Shown one piece after another: positions 1-8,525 of a stretch of DNA of 64,000 bases. Below the pieces are notes generated by a model. It was given only the letters and a program-made list of their open reading frames with translations. It searched no databases and was not told where the DNA came from. How positions within the stretch are numbered: position 1 is the first letter of the stretch; the number at the start of each line of letters is the position of its first letter. Source of the stretch: Pontibacter mucosus (GTDB lineage Bacteria > Bacteroidota > Bacteroidia > Cytophagales > Hymenobacteraceae); contig NZ_QBKI01000001.1 in assembly GCF_003054055.1 (NCBI RefSeq), forward strand, positions 248,001-312,000, read 5' to 3'. The translations under genes and the position numbers were made by a program.

Positions 1-1
1 C

Positions 2-583
2 ACCGAGGGGCGTATACTTTTAGACGGGGTAGACCTGCGCGAGTATGATTTGAATGACCTGCGTCACCAGGTGGGCATTATTTTCCAGGATTACGTGCGC
101 TTCCAGATGACGGCCTCCGACAACATCGCCATCGGGCAAATCAGCAACATCGGGGATAAAGAGCGGATACAGGGATCTGCCCAAAAGAGCCTGGCCGATT
201 TGGTTATTCAGCGCCTGCCGGACAAGTATGACCAGGTCCTGGGCAAGCGCTTTAACAAAGGCGTGGAGCTGTCGGGGGGCGAGTGGCAGAAGGTGGCCCT
301 GGCCCGCGCCTACATGCGCGACGCGCAGCTGCTCATCCTCGACGAGCCTACGTCCGCCCTGGATGCCCGCGCCGAGCATGAGGTGTTCCTGCGCTTCTCG
401 GAGCTGATAGAGGGCCGCACCGCCGTGCTCATCTCCCACCGCTTCTCCACCGTGCGCATGGCCGACCGCATTCTGTTTCTGGAGCAGGGGCAGCTAAAGG
501 AACTGGGCTCGCATGAGGAACTGCTGGCGCAGAACGGCAAGTATGCCGAGCTGTTCCACCTACAGGCGAAGGGGTATTTGTAA
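2..583 (+). CDS. ABC exporter ATP-binding domain, 3' end only (5' end outside window)
   Basis: This is the C-terminal nucleotide-binding domain of an ABC transporter, reading into the window from the left edge; the open frame continues upstream of the TTG at 50, so that TTG is not the real start. Visible in order are a Q-loop (IFQD), the signature LSGGE, Walker B LLILDEPTSALD and the switch histidine in LISHRF, ending at TAA 581-583. Walker A and any membrane domain lie outside. The arrangement fits a half-transporter of the MsbA/multidrug exporter class that hydrolyses ATP at the inner membrane; the substrate cannot be told. Its last 150 bp are repeated in diverged form at about 1655-1804, on the far side of the DUF1080 gene. 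Confidence 0.9.
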   Translation, partial: TEGRILLDGVDLREYDLNDLRHQVGIIFQDYVRFQMTASDNIAIGQISNIGDKERIQGSAQKSLADLVIQRLPDKYDQVLGKRFNKGVELSGGEWQKVALARAYMRDAQLLILDEPTSALDARAEHEVFLRFSELIEGRTAVLISHRFSTVRMADRILFLEQGQLKELGSHEELLAQNGKYAELFHLQAKGYL

Positions 584-643
584 GCCGGCTATACTTAGAA
601 CTATACGTCATTTGCTGCCTGCTTAGGGCTTTGCCTCGCCGGG

Positions 644-1483
644 CTAATCCAACTCCCTGATTTCTACCTTCCGGAAGTCGATGGCCTGGCCCTCGCTTTG
701 CAAGGCGATAAATCCTTCGCTGAGGAGTTTACCGTCCTGTTTTATGGCCGGGTCAAAGTTATTGACCACACCGCCGCCAATCTGCGGTTGGGTATACTGC
801 AGCACCGTATCGCCGTTGATGATGTGTTTCACCAGCGAATCCCCTAAAACGATAAGCTCCGCCCGTACCCACTCGTCTATGCCATAGGTTTTAGAGCTGG
901 AGTTGATGCAATGTACGGGGGCTATCTCTCCTTCAAACACCACTTCGGTGCCCGGCGAGCACATATTGCCCGTGGGGCGCGGCTTGCCGTCTTCCAAAGC
1001 TGCCAGAAACTGCATCTCCACCGATATAGGCCAGTCCTGCTCACGCGGCATTGTTCTCGGATCCTGGGAGTGGAACATGACGCCGCTGTTTCTCTTCGTA
1101 TACCCGGGAGCATCTTCCTGCCATTCATCCACAAAGCGGTACTCCACCACCAGATGGTAACGGGAAAACGGTTTTTTGTAATACAGGTGCCCAAACTGGT
1201 CGTTGAAGTCGCCATACTGGTCATAGCGCACTTTCAGGATTCCGTCCTCTACCCGGAACGTATTGCCGAAGTTTTCTCCCACCTCGTGGTGATGGATCTT
1301 CACAATCCAGTCGTCCATGTCCTTCCCGTTAAAAAGAGACACCCATTCCGCTTTCTTTTCTTTCTCTACGGTGTCAGTATTTGCCTGTTCCGGTGCTGAA
1401 GGTGTGCAGGCCAGCAGCATGAAAGGGAAAACCCACATTATCCGGTTAGCCGTGCGTTTCCAAAAGGTGATTTCTTTTGACAT
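644..1483 (-). CDS. DUF1080 (3-keto-disaccharide hydrolase domain) lipoprotein
   Basis: The 279-residue product begins with a hydrophobic stretch ending in a lipobox (LLAC, lipid-anchored Cys26). A single DUF1080 domain then starts at WVSLFNGKDMDDW and runs to the C-terminus. This concanavalin-like jelly-roll domain is common in Bacteroidota and Planctomycetota and some members hydrolyse 3-keto-glycosides, so an exported sugar-processing role is likely; the exact substrate is not shown. It is the only gene between the ABC transporter 3' end and the second, decayed copy of that end, and it faces the opposite way to both. This suggests it arrived with, or survived, a rearrangement of a tandem ABC locus. 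Confidence 0.85.
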   Translation of the reverse strand: MSKEITFWKRTANRIMWVFPFMLLACTPSAPEQANTDTVEKEKKAEWVSLFNGKDMDDWIVKIHHHEVGENFGNTFRVEDGILKVRYDQYGDFNDQFGHLYYKKPFSRYHLVVEYRFVDEWQEDAPGYTKRNSGVMFHSQDPRTMPREQDWPISVEMQFLAALEDGKPRPTGNMCSPGTEVVFEGEIAPVHCINSSSKTYGIDEWVRAELIVLGDSLVKHIINGDTVLQYTQPQIGGGVVNNFDPAIKQDGKLLSEGFIALQSEGQAIDFRKVEIRELD

Positions 1484-1648
1484 GATGTAAGCGTGAAAGA
1501 AAGTATGATGTAAACAATGGCTTGCTATTTACTCGCAGCAAAGGCCCTGAATCTGCTAATATAGGTAGCTTCTGTTAAATCAGCCCTATTATCTACACTT
1601 ACGTCTTTTGTAAGATTCTCTTTCAGAACGGAAAAAGTATGGAAAGTC

Positions 1649-1804
1649 CGCATCATCTCCCACCACTCCACCGCGCGCATGGCTGACCGGATTCTGTTTC
1701 TGGAGCAGGGGCAGCTAAAGGAACTGGGCTCGCATGAGGAACTGCTGGGGCAAAACGGCAAGTATACCGGGTTGTACCACCTGCAGGCGAAGAGGTACCT
1801 GTAA
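1649..1804 (+). pseudogene. Decayed remnant of a second ABC transporter gene (3' end)
   Basis: From 1655 the frame reads ISHHSTARMADR, then the same C-terminal tail as the ABC gene ending at 583, and stops with TAA at 1802-1804. The two copies are nearly identical over about 50 bp in the middle. Elsewhere they differ by scattered substitutions, several of them silent, and by one 3-bp in-frame deletion near the switch histidine. This is the pattern of an old paralogue that was once under selection, not of a recent exact duplication. No start, Walker A, signature or Walker B precedes it, so it cannot encode a working ATPase. Confidence 0.85.
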
Positions 1805-1808
1805 GGCG

Positions 1809-2633
1809 TTACTCTGCCGCGTCCGTCTCCTTTCTTCTCAGGTTGATTTTATGGCTGACGATCAGGCGAATGATGTCCCGGCTATAGAATTGGCTTCCGG
1901 AAGCCCGCTGCTGAAACCACTTTAAATACCCTGCTTCCAGGTTTATACTTTTATGAACGGGATAGCTCAGGCCCAGGTAAATACGGTTCTGGTCAAACCT
2001 GTTATTGGCCACTCGCTTTCCGGCGTTAATCATGATTTCATCGTTTACCCGAACCCTCAAAGCCTGCTGCCGGATGAGGAAGAGCGGGTACTCCAGCGTT
2101 AAACGGTACCGGAAGCGGTAGATGGCCTGGTAGCCCTCGGCCAGATCCCCATTGGCAGTGTTTCTAAAGTAGCGCCTTTCTGCGCGGTACCGGTGGGCAA
2201 TGGTCAGTTTGTTTAGCGCCTGCCTGTAATCGAGTTGGAGGTGTGGCCGAAGCTCCGGCACCACCAGGTTTTCGGCAGATGCCGGGTCTTGCGGGCTCTG
2301 CAGGAAGTAGGTAAAGCCAACGGAGGCATCCCAGCTGTTTCCCAGCGTACGCCGCAACTGGCTCCGGACAAGAAACTGGTGCTGCGCATCGGGGTTCATG
2401 AACCGCCGCTCCTCCACCTCGGTGTTTACCACCCATCTGGGGTGCAGTTCCAGCGTGTTGTGGTACCCATACCATATCAATTGCTGATGCGTCACCTGCT
2501 TGGCAGTGCCCTGAGAAAGAGCACAGGAAACAGCCAGCAAATACGCCATGACAAAGCAAAGGCCATATGCTAAGTATGAACACACCATCCTGTTTTCCGC
2601 TGTCCTGAGATTTTTTTGCTCTGTGGCAGGCAT
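1809..2633 (-). CDS. DUF2490 family protein, probable outer-membrane beta-barrel
   Basis: The 274-residue product has a hydrophobic export segment near residues 16-41, then many short alternating strands rich in Tyr, Arg and Leu (for example RYRLTLEYPLFL, KSINLEAGYLKWF). The length, signal and terminal strand pattern match DUF2490, a Bacteroidota family predicted to form small beta-barrels of unknown function. The annotated ATG overlaps the stop of the upstream flavoprotein by one base (TGATG), indicating translational coupling. An internal ATG at 2588 would give a cleaner signal peptide and is an alternative start. Confidence 0.75.
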   Translation of the reverse strand: MPATEQKNLRTAENRMVCSYLAYGLCFVMAYLLAVSCALSQGTAKQVTHQQLIWYGYHNTLELHPRWVVNTEVEERRFMNPDAQHQFLVRSQLRRTLGNSWDASVGFTYFLQSPQDPASAENLVVPELRPHLQLDYRQALNKLTIAHRYRAERRYFRNTANGDLAEGYQAIYRFRYRLTLEYPLFLIRQQALRVRVNDEIMINAGKRVANNRFDQNRIYLGLSYPVHKSINLEAGYLKWFQQRASGSQFYSRDIIRLIVSHKINLRRKETDAAE

Positions 2634-4054
2634 CAGATTGCCTGTTGCGCCTTCACCCAGGCACTATTACTGCGAGTGAGCTCTTGCGCCAGGTCATGCG
2701 CCTGCTGCCGTATCTCGCGCAGCGCGGTGGACTCATACAGCATACCTTTCCGGGAAGGGCCCAAAGTATACAAGCCGGCAATGGGCTTTCCCGCTTTGCC
2801 CAGCAGCGCGCCGCCAGGGGTGGTTACCAGGCCCAACTTCAGCTCGTCGGGCACTACCATGCCATCCGCCAGTAGTTGCCGGACCAGCGGAGCCTGTATT
2901 TTGGCAAAGTCAGATTGCGGGCCGGTGCAGTTAATGACCCGGGCTACTGTTAACTGTTCCTGGTGAGCATGCTTTCTTCGCTTCAGCGTAACGCAGGCCC
3001 CTTCCCCTAGCTGCTGTATATCCACAATACTTGCTGCGATTACTTCCAGCTGCCCCTCTGCCTGGAGCTGTTGCAGGAGCGCCGCCGAGCTGGCAGGCAT
3101 GCGGTGGCGGTGTGTCTCCCAGTAAGGCCGGAGGTGGCGAAGGAAAGCCTTTTTTTCCTGAAGAGAGAAAGCCTGCCAGATAACGGGGATGTCGTCGCGG
3201 AGCGCATCCAGCACGTCCCTCCAGGTATAGCCGTTTGCCTCAGCCCGGGTTATCTCTCTTCTGATGAAGCGGAAGGTTTCCAAGGCCGACAGCCCGGCAT
3301 GCAGCGGCAAACTGATTTTAAGAGGGTAAGGCGCCGTACCGACGTCGCACGGTTGGGGCAGCAATCCATGCCGCGACACTACGTAAATCGTCCCCTTATG
3401 CCCCTGCGCCTGCAGGCTACCCACCAGGTCTACCATGGTCAGGCTGGAGCCAATGAGCAGTACCGGGGCCTCTGCAGGCAGGTTTGCCAGCGCCTTCGCT
3501 GACCAGGGCGAGGCAACGTATAAGTCGCTTTGGTAAAACTCCGGATGCGGGATGGGCAGGCTGGCCGGCGGGAAATTCCCGAATGCCAGCACGACCTTAT
3601 CGGCTTGTATCGCCTCGCCACTTCCGAGCTCAATCCGAAAAGCAGCTTCTTCTCTTTTTACGGCAATAGCCTCGTCGTACGCCCGGCTAAACGTTACGCC
3701 CTTGCCTTTACGCGCCTCTGCCTCCAGCAAGCGCGCCTTCAGGTAATCGCCGAAAATATGCCGGGGTATAAAATCTGTCTCCCTTACGGGCAAGCTGAGG
3801 TGGCGGCTATACTTGTGTTGGTGTTCTGCCAGCCAGGTATAGAAGTCATCGGGTTTATCAGGAAAAAGGCTCATGGAGGCTGCAGGAACGTTCAAGGGTT
3901 GAAAGGGCAACTGGCTGGCGTAGGCTATGCCCCGGTGCATCCTGTACCTGTCTTGCTCTACAAGGCATATTGTGGTGCCGCCAGGGGCATTTTGTAGCAA
4001 ATGGATGGCTGTCAGCGTGCCGCTTAGCCCCCCTCCTATAATCCCAATCACCAT
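2633..4054 (-). CDS. FAD/NAD(P)-binding oxidoreductase (PF13454-type)
   Basis: The 473-residue protein opens with a Rossmann dinucleotide motif, GIIGGGLSGT at residues 4-13, followed by a typical FAD-binding strand with an acidic residue (CLVEQD). A second nucleotide-related motif, VLLIGSSLTMVDL, lies in the middle and RVINCTGPQSD near the C-terminus. This architecture matches the FAD-NAD(P)-binding family that includes E. coli YdhS; the substrate is unknown and the enzyme is expected in the cytoplasm. It forms a coupled pair with the DUF2490 gene through a one-base stop/start overlap. Such proteins resemble N-hydroxylating monooxygenases, but no siderophore genes are nearby, so I do not assign that role. 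Confidence 0.8.
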   Translation of the reverse strand: MVIGIIGGGLSGTLTAIHLLQNAPGGTTICLVEQDRYRMHRGIAYASQLPFQPLNVPAASMSLFPDKPDDFYTWLAEHQHKYSRHLSLPVRETDFIPRHIFGDYLKARLLEAEARKGKGVTFSRAYDEAIAVKREEAAFRIELGSGEAIQADKVVLAFGNFPPASLPIPHPEFYQSDLYVASPWSAKALANLPAEAPVLLIGSSLTMVDLVGSLQAQGHKGTIYVVSRHGLLPQPCDVGTAPYPLKISLPLHAGLSALETFRFIRREITRAEANGYTWRDVLDALRDDIPVIWQAFSLQEKKAFLRHLRPYWETHRHRMPASSAALLQQLQAEGQLEVIAASIVDIQQLGEGACVTLKRRKHAHQEQLTVARVINCTGPQSDFAKIQAPLVRQLLADGMVVPDELKLGLVTTPGGALLGKAGKPIAGLYTLGPSRKGMLYESTALREIRQQAHDLAQELTRSNSAWVKAQQAI

Positions 4055-4408
4055 GGTTGCTGTTGTTAATTGCCTGAAAATATTCTGAGCTGCCAGAAGA
4101 CCTGTTGCTTGGCGGCCTTCTGCTCCGGGGAATCTGGGAGGTAGCGCAGGTTTGCACCACTCACCCTAGCTAAAAAGTACCTTCGTTTTACGGGAGCCGT
4201 CTTTCAGGGTTGGTGCGCGGCCTTGTTCTGCCCGGCCAATTCAGGGGCAGGCCATGCAGCTATACTTGCGCTACAAAAGTGCCAGCTTCTTTGCGTTATC
4301 CACGTGGAACATCCTCAGCTACAAGGGAGAGGCAACTGTATGGGGTAAGCTTAGGGGAAGCTAGAACAGACCTGACAGCTATGCTTATACTTTTCTGTAC
4401 TTATACTT
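4055..4408. other. Non-coding spacer with motif pair, no gene seen
   Basis: There is no convincing reading frame in these 354 bases. They hold the upstream region of the flavoprotein gene, one TATACTT at 4261 and a close pair at about 4386 and 4401, just beyond the stop of the next leftward gene. Confidence 0.5.
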
Positions 4409-4840
4409 TTACTCCTGATCTAACCAGGCTACGGCCTCCTCGTAAGTGTCAAACCTTTTCGACAGCAGGTGGCTCTGCGACAGCGTTTCCTCTACCTGCA
4501 GCCTGGCAATGCGGTCGGTGGGGCACACAAAGGCGCTTTTGCTTAGCCCTGCTCCTTGCAGCAACTCGAAAGCCTCTATGTGCAGGCTCATAACAGCCTG
4601 CGGATGGGTAATGAGGGTGCTTAGATCCAGCAGTAGCTTAAAGCCCGGTTTCACGGCAGCCTTTGCCTTTTTGAGGTCCGGGAGGTAATCGGGCACCAGG
4701 GCCAGGTTCTTCCAAAAGCCTTTGATGATAAAGTGCAGGCTGTTTTTATGCGGAATGTACAGCAGCGTGTAGCACTGGTTTTGGGCAATCAGTGTGTGCG
4801 CGTTATCCTTAACTAGGTCCTTATCGTCGGTGCTGTACAT
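4409..4840 (-). CDS. Hypothetical protein, STAS/SpoIIAA-like fold suspected
   Basis: The protein is about 143 residues from the internal ATG at 4840 (MYSTDDKD); an ATG at 4864 would add eight unlikely residues (MLCVCYQS). The order of segments (FIIKGFWK, then FKLLLDLSTLITHPQ, then AFVCPTDRIARLQVE, ending EEAVAWLDQE) resembles the SpoIIAA-like/STAS proteins found singly in Cytophagales. No catalytic residues are evident and I cannot name a function. It stands alone between two motif-rich spacers. Confidence 0.55.
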   Translation of the reverse strand: MYSTDDKDLVKDNAHTLIAQNQCYTLLYIPHKNSLHFIIKGFWKNLALVPDYLPDLKKAKAAVKPGFKLLLDLSTLITHPQAVMSLHIEAFELLQGAGLSKSAFVCPTDRIARLQVEETLSQSHLLSKRFDTYEEAVAWLDQE

Positions 4841-4868
4841 GCTTTGATAACATACGCATAACACGCAT

Positions 4869-4972
4869 GCTATACTTTATACTTTCTAAGGTAAAGTATA
4901 AACTTAAGTGCTTTCTGATTGCACGGATAGTACGGCTCGAAATTCTTTATCAGATTGATAGGAAGTATACTT
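4869..4972. repeat. Cluster of five TATACTT/AAGTATA motifs
   Basis: Between two leftward genes there are two abutting TATACTT copies near 4871-4885, an AAGTATA at about 4894 and the fused palindrome AAGTATACTT at 4963-4972. The cluster is a local example of the window-wide motif described below. Confidence 0.8.
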
Positions 4973-4980
4973 ACAGATGG

Positions 4981-5445
4981 CTAGCTGCGCATCAGGCCGC
5001 CCAGCCCGTGCACCACACCGTTTTTAAGCCGGAGGTTGGGCTGCTCTACACGGATGCCGTTAGCGAGTACGCCGTCTTTTTGGCGGAAAAACTTGATGCT
5101 CGCAGTACCACATATCGATTTAAAAGGTTTGCCATCTTTCAGGTCCTGCTCCAGGTAAGCACCCCGCACAATGTGGCTGGAGAGTATGGCGCGCAGGCGC
5201 TCCGGCGACTCGTTACTTATACTTTGCAGGGCACTCTCCGGGGGGGCGAAAAAGGTAATCTGTTCATCGCCTGACAGCAGCGGCGAAAAACCGGCCTTGG
5301 TAACCAGGCCGGCTAGCACCGGACGCTCCCGCACCAGGTACTCCATTATCGTCTGGCTCTCCTGCGCCTGTGCAGCCGGAAACCAGGCTATATACAGTAC
5401 AATTAGCAGGATGCCAATAAATCGGTTCTTCAGTTTCAGCCTCAT
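4981..5445 (-). CDS. Secreted fasciclin (FAS1) domain protein
   Basis: The product has 154 residues: a signal peptide of about 27 residues ending AQA, then one FAS1 domain with the recognisable segments LAGLVTKAGF, ITFFAPPESAL, LRAILSSHIVRGAYL and a C-terminal NGVVHGLGGLM. FAS1 domains are extracellular adhesion modules; a single-domain secreted form is typical in Bacteroidota. The C-terminus ends soon after the domain, without a T9SS sorting domain. It precedes the rhomboid gene in map order with a 93-bp spacer and shares its direction, so co-transcription is possible but unproven. Confidence 0.85.
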   Translation of the reverse strand: MRLKLKNRFIGILLIVLYIAWFPAAQAQESQTIMEYLVRERPVLAGLVTKAGFSPLLSGDEQITFFAPPESALQSISNESPERLRAILSSHIVRGAYLEQDLKDGKPFKSICGTASIKFFRQKDGVLANGIRVEQPNLRLKNGVVHGLGGLMRS

Positions 5446-5538
5446 GGCGAATAGGGTTGTATCTGCTATGTTATACGTAGCAAACCTCCTAAACGCTGGC
5501 TTTACCTTATACTTGACTGCAGTTTATAGTGCAATTTC

Positions 5539-6168
5539 CTAGAAGATGCTCCACTGCCAGCCCGCTATCTGCCTGAAAAAGTTTGGCAGGGCTGCCGGCA
5601 CCAGCGCCAGGCTCAGCACAAAGCCGTATACCGCCCCATAGAAGTGGGCGTCGTGGTTGATGTTGTCGCCCATGCGCTTGCCGGAGTAGTAGGAGTAAAT
5701 CATGTACAGAATGCCGAAGATGAAGCCTGGCAGGCACAGGAAAGCGAAAAGGCAGATGTCCAGCGTCGGGAAGAAGAGGATGCTGGAGAACACAATACTG
5801 GCCACACCGCCCGAGGCACCCAGCGCGCGGTAAGGCGGGTCGTTGCGGTGCTTAAAGTAAGTTGGGATATCCGATATGATGATGCCGCCCAGGTAAACGA
5901 GCAAGTATAACAGCAGGCCAGTCGTAGAACCGTAAGCCGACTTAAACACATACTCCACTACATCGCCGAAGAAAAACAGCGTGAACATGTTGAACAGCAG
6001 GTGCATGAAATCGGCGTGCAGGAAGCCGGAGGTAATAAAGCGGTACCAGGAGTTGTCGCGCTGTATGGCATAGGGATGGAAGATCCATTTGTGCATCAGG
6101 CCCTGGTTTTGCCAGGCGTACAGCGAAATGCCAACAGTGATAATGATCAGGATAATGGTAACGCTCAT
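5539..6168 (-). CDS. Rhomboid family intramembrane serine protease
   Basis: The 209-residue protein is mostly transmembrane segments. The catalytic serine is in GASG (Ser119) and the partner histidine is His175 in HFYGAVYG, with the upstream HADFMHLLFN segment (His56, Asn60) that forms the oxyanion side in rhomboids. All required residues are present, so it should be active, cutting single-pass membrane proteins within the inner membrane. Its substrate is unknown. It is separated from the divergent HAD gene by about 210 bp containing one TATACTT. Confidence 0.92.
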   Translation of the reverse strand: MSVTIILIIITVGISLYAWQNQGLMHKWIFHPYAIQRDNSWYRFITSGFLHADFMHLLFNMFTLFFFGDVVEYVFKSAYGSTTGLLLYLLVYLGGIIISDIPTYFKHRNDPPYRALGASGGVASIVFSSILFFPTLDICLFAFLCLPGFIFGILYMIYSYYSGKRMGDNINHDAHFYGAVYGFVLSLALVPAALPNFFRQIAGWQWSIF

Positions 6169-6379
6169 GCTTTTCTTCTGAAGAGGTGGTGGAATGAATC
6201 AGAACAAAGATAAAAGACAAAGCCGAATGCTGCCTACTAAATATTGCCGCTTTCGCTGCGTTTATACTTTACAGGTCACCAAAACCGGCTCCGGAAGTAT
6301 GAAACCCGGTTGACGAAAATATTGCTTATCTTACCACAAACCCCTATTCATGCCTGCCGAAAGGCACTAACATCACCCT

Positions 6380-7051
6380 ATGGAAAAATTTGTAATCTTC
6401 GACATGGATGGCGTCCTCGTAGACAGCGAGCCCATCCACATGGAACTAGAGAAACTGCTTTTTAAGCAACTGAACATAGATGTATCCACCACCCTGCACC
6501 ATAGTTTCGTGGGCATGGCGCCTAAAAGAGTATGGGAAAAGCTGATCCAGGAGTTCAGCCTGACTCATAGCGTGGAGGAGCTTTTCCAGCTCGAAAAGGA
6601 GGTGAAGCACGCCGAGCTGCAGGCCAGGCAAATCCAATGCATCCCGGCCGTAGATACCCTGTTGGCTACCCTGAAGGAGAACGGCTACCGCCTCTCCGTG
6701 GCTTCCTCCTCCCCCCACCTCATCATCGACCTGGTTCTAGAGAAGCTGGACTTCAGGCATTACTTCGACTATGTGGTGAGCAGCGAGGACGTGCGCGACG
6801 GGAAACCCTCCCCGGACATCTTTCTGGAAGTGGCGCAGCGTTACCAAGTAGCACCGAGCCGGTTTATTGTGATAGAGGACAGCAGCAACGGTGTAAAAGC
6901 CGCCAGGGCCGCCGGCATGAAGTGCATCGGCTATAAATCCGCTAACTCCGGCAATCAGGACCTTTCCCTGGCCGATTTGGTAACAGAGGATTTTAGCCGA
7001 TTGCGCCTGGAGGATTTCGAAAGGCTACGCAAGGACGCTGCTAATGTATAA
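6380..7051 (+). CDS. HAD-superfamily phosphatase/beta-phosphoglucomutase-like
   Basis: The 223-residue enzyme starts with HAD motif I, FDMDGVLVDSE (nucleophile Asp8, acid/base Asp10), then a C1-type helical cap, motif II around SVASSSP (residues 106-112), motif III Lys142 in DGKPSPD and motif IV VIEDSSNG (Glu166, Asp167). This is the subfamily IA pattern shared by beta-phosphoglucomutase and small sugar-phosphate or phosphoglycolate phosphatases, acting in the cytoplasm with Mg2+. The sequence alone does not separate mutase from phosphatase. It is a lone rightward gene in a leftward neighbourhood, followed by 0.5 kb of repeat-bearing spacer. Confidence 0.9.
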   Translation: MEKFVIFDMDGVLVDSEPIHMELEKLLFKQLNIDVSTTLHHSFVGMAPKRVWEKLIQEFSLTHSVEELFQLEKEVKHAELQARQIQCIPAVDTLLATLKENGYRLSVASSSPHLIIDLVLEKLDFRHYFDYVVSSEDVRDGKPSPDIFLEVAQRYQVAPSRFIVIEDSSNGVKAARAAGMKCIGYKSANSGNQDLSLADLVTEDFSRLRLEDFERLRKDAANV

Positions 7052-7090
7052 ACCTCTCAAACTAGCAAGACCATTTCATTCTCTTTATTT

Positions 7091-7167
7091 TGTCATCCTG
7101 AAAGGATCTTGGTAGCGTGTAGTAGAGGCTTAACCTCCCTTCTACCAAGTTTCTTTACAGAATGACA
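7091..7167. repeat. 77-bp imperfect inverted-repeat (REP/MITE-like) element
   Basis: The left end reads TGTCATCCTGAAAGGATC then TTGGTAG; the right end, read on the other strand, is TGTCATTCTGTAAAGAAAC then TTGGTAG. The whole unit could fold as one long hairpin. The TGTCAT ends resemble those of the element at 59415-59520. Confidence 0.7.
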
Positions 7168-7508
7168 GATGGTTTGAAGGCAAGTATAAATTCCACAGTC
7201 TCTAAGCGGTGAAGCTTATACTTTTGCGATTATCCCCCGAGGAATGGAATCATATGACACATGTAGGAATTCCCCTCCTCCGGACTAACCAAAACGCGAG
7301 TTTTGAGTTAGCGAGCGTAGCTATCGGGGGAGGGTTTACACCTTCACTTTAGTAGCAAACCACGACACTTGAGTTTTATACTTGTTGTGGTCGCTACAAC
7401 AATATTTGCGGCGTAGTGCGGCGAGACGCCACGCGATACCGCACACTCGCCGGAGGCGAGCGAGGGCAAAAGCAAAACAACATACCCTCAAGTATAGCAG
7501 CCACAAAG

Positions 7509-7537
7509 AAAAAGCCCTCTTCAGCAGAGGGCTTTTT
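7509..7537. terminator. Bidirectional rho-independent terminator
   Basis: A perfect 12-bp stem (AAAAAGCCCTCT with AGAGGGCTTTTT) closes a 5-base loop. It sits just past the stop of the polyprenyl synthase gene and has U-runs in both directions. Confidence 0.88.
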
Positions 7538-7543
7538 TAATGA

Positions 7544-8518
7544 TTAGCTGTCACGCTCCATCAGCTGCAGGGCCAGGTTGCGGACCATACTTTTGCGCTC
7601 ATCAGGCAGTTGCACGGCATCCAGGTGGTGCAGGGCTCGCTGGAAGTATAAATCTATCTGCTGCTCGGTCTGCTGGCGGATGTGGAGTTGGTCGTAAACC
7701 TGGGTCACGGCCTTCACTTTCTCCCCGGCTATACTTTCGTCGGTTTTATCGCGCCAGCCGATGATGGTTTGCCGCTGCTGCGCGTTTGCCTGCTCCAGCG
7801 CCGTCAGCATCAGGAAAGTCTTTTTATCGGATAAAATATCGCCGCCCACCTGCTTGCCGAACTTGGCCTTGTCGCCATACACGTCCAGCAGGTCGTCGCG
7901 CAACTGGAAGGCAATGCCAACGTTATCGCCGAAGGCTTTCAGGTGCTCAGCGTCGGCCTGGGGCGCCCCTTGCAGGATGGCACCCAGCTCCAGGCTAAAG
8001 CCCACCAGCACGGCCGTTTTCAGTGTGATCATGTGGATGTACTCGGGTATGCTCACCTGCTCGCGGCGCTCAAAGGTCATGTCCAGTTGCTGGCCCTCGC
8101 ATACTTCCGAGGCGGTGCGGCTGAACAGGCGCAGCACCAGCGGCAGCTTCTCCGGCTCCACGTTCAGCAGCAGCTCGTAGGCACGCACCAGCATCACATC
8201 GCCGCTAAGTATGGCCGTGTTGGCATCCCATTTCTCGTGCACGGTTTGCTGGCCGCGGCGCAGTGGGGCCTTGTCCATGATGTCGTCGTGCATGAGCGTG
8301 AAGTTGTGGAAAACCTCCACTGCCGCTGCCGGCAAAAGTGCCTTCTCCACATCGTCATCGAACATTTTGGCGCCCAGCAGCACCAGCAACGGGCGAATGC
8401 GCTTGCCGCCCAGCGCCATGATGTAGCGGATCGGCTCGTAAAGCTCCTTCGGATTTTCGCCGTAGCGGAGCGTGGACAAGGTATGGTTTAACTTCTCGGA
8501 AAGGATGCTGATATCCAC
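7544..8518 (-). CDS. Polyprenyl diphosphate synthase (GGPP/FPP-type)
   Basis: The 324-residue enzyme condenses isopentenyl diphosphate onto an allylic diphosphate. The first Asp-rich motif is DDIMD (Asp78, Asp79, Asp82), the second is DDLLD (Asp208, Asp209, Asp212), and GGKRIRP (residues 37-43) binds the diphosphate. Length and motifs fit a short- to medium-chain trans-prenyltransferase feeding menaquinone, carotenoid or undecaprenyl pathways; chain length cannot be read with confidence. It starts 7 bp after the RNase R stop, so the two form an operon ending at the 7509-7537 terminator. Confidence 0.92.
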   Translation of the reverse strand: MDISILSEKLNHTLSTLRYGENPKELYEPIRYIMALGGKRIRPLLVLLGAKMFDDDVEKALLPAAAVEVFHNFTLMHDDIMDKAPLRRGQQTVHEKWDANTAILSGDVMLVRAYELLLNVEPEKLPLVLRLFSRTASEVCEGQQLDMTFERREQVSIPEYIHMITLKTAVLVGFSLELGAILQGAPQADAEHLKAFGDNVGIAFQLRDDLLDVYGDKAKFGKQVGGDILSDKKTFLMLTALEQANAQQRQTIIGWRDKTDESIAGEKVKAVTQVYDQLHIRQQTEQQIDLYFQRALHHLDAVQLPDERKSMVRNLALQLMERDS

Positions 8519-8525
8519 AGGATAT

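Larger units (their letters stand above)
7052..7543. other. Repeat-bearing intergenic region, no gene seen
   Basis: This 0.5-kb spacer holds an imperfect inverted-repeat element (7091-7167), GC-rich hairpin sequence around 7225-7340 (ATCCCCCGAGG and CTATCGGGGGAGGG face each other), a CTCGCCGGAGGCGAG hairpin near 7448, four TATACTT/AAGTATA motifs and the terminator at 7509-7537. No reading frame here looks real. Confidence 0.7.

Noticed and set aside
430-1804. DUF1080 gene as a transposon cargo with the ABC ends as target duplication
   Set aside because: The flanking copies are diverged paralogues of about 150 bp with silent changes, not an exact short target duplication, and no transposase is present.
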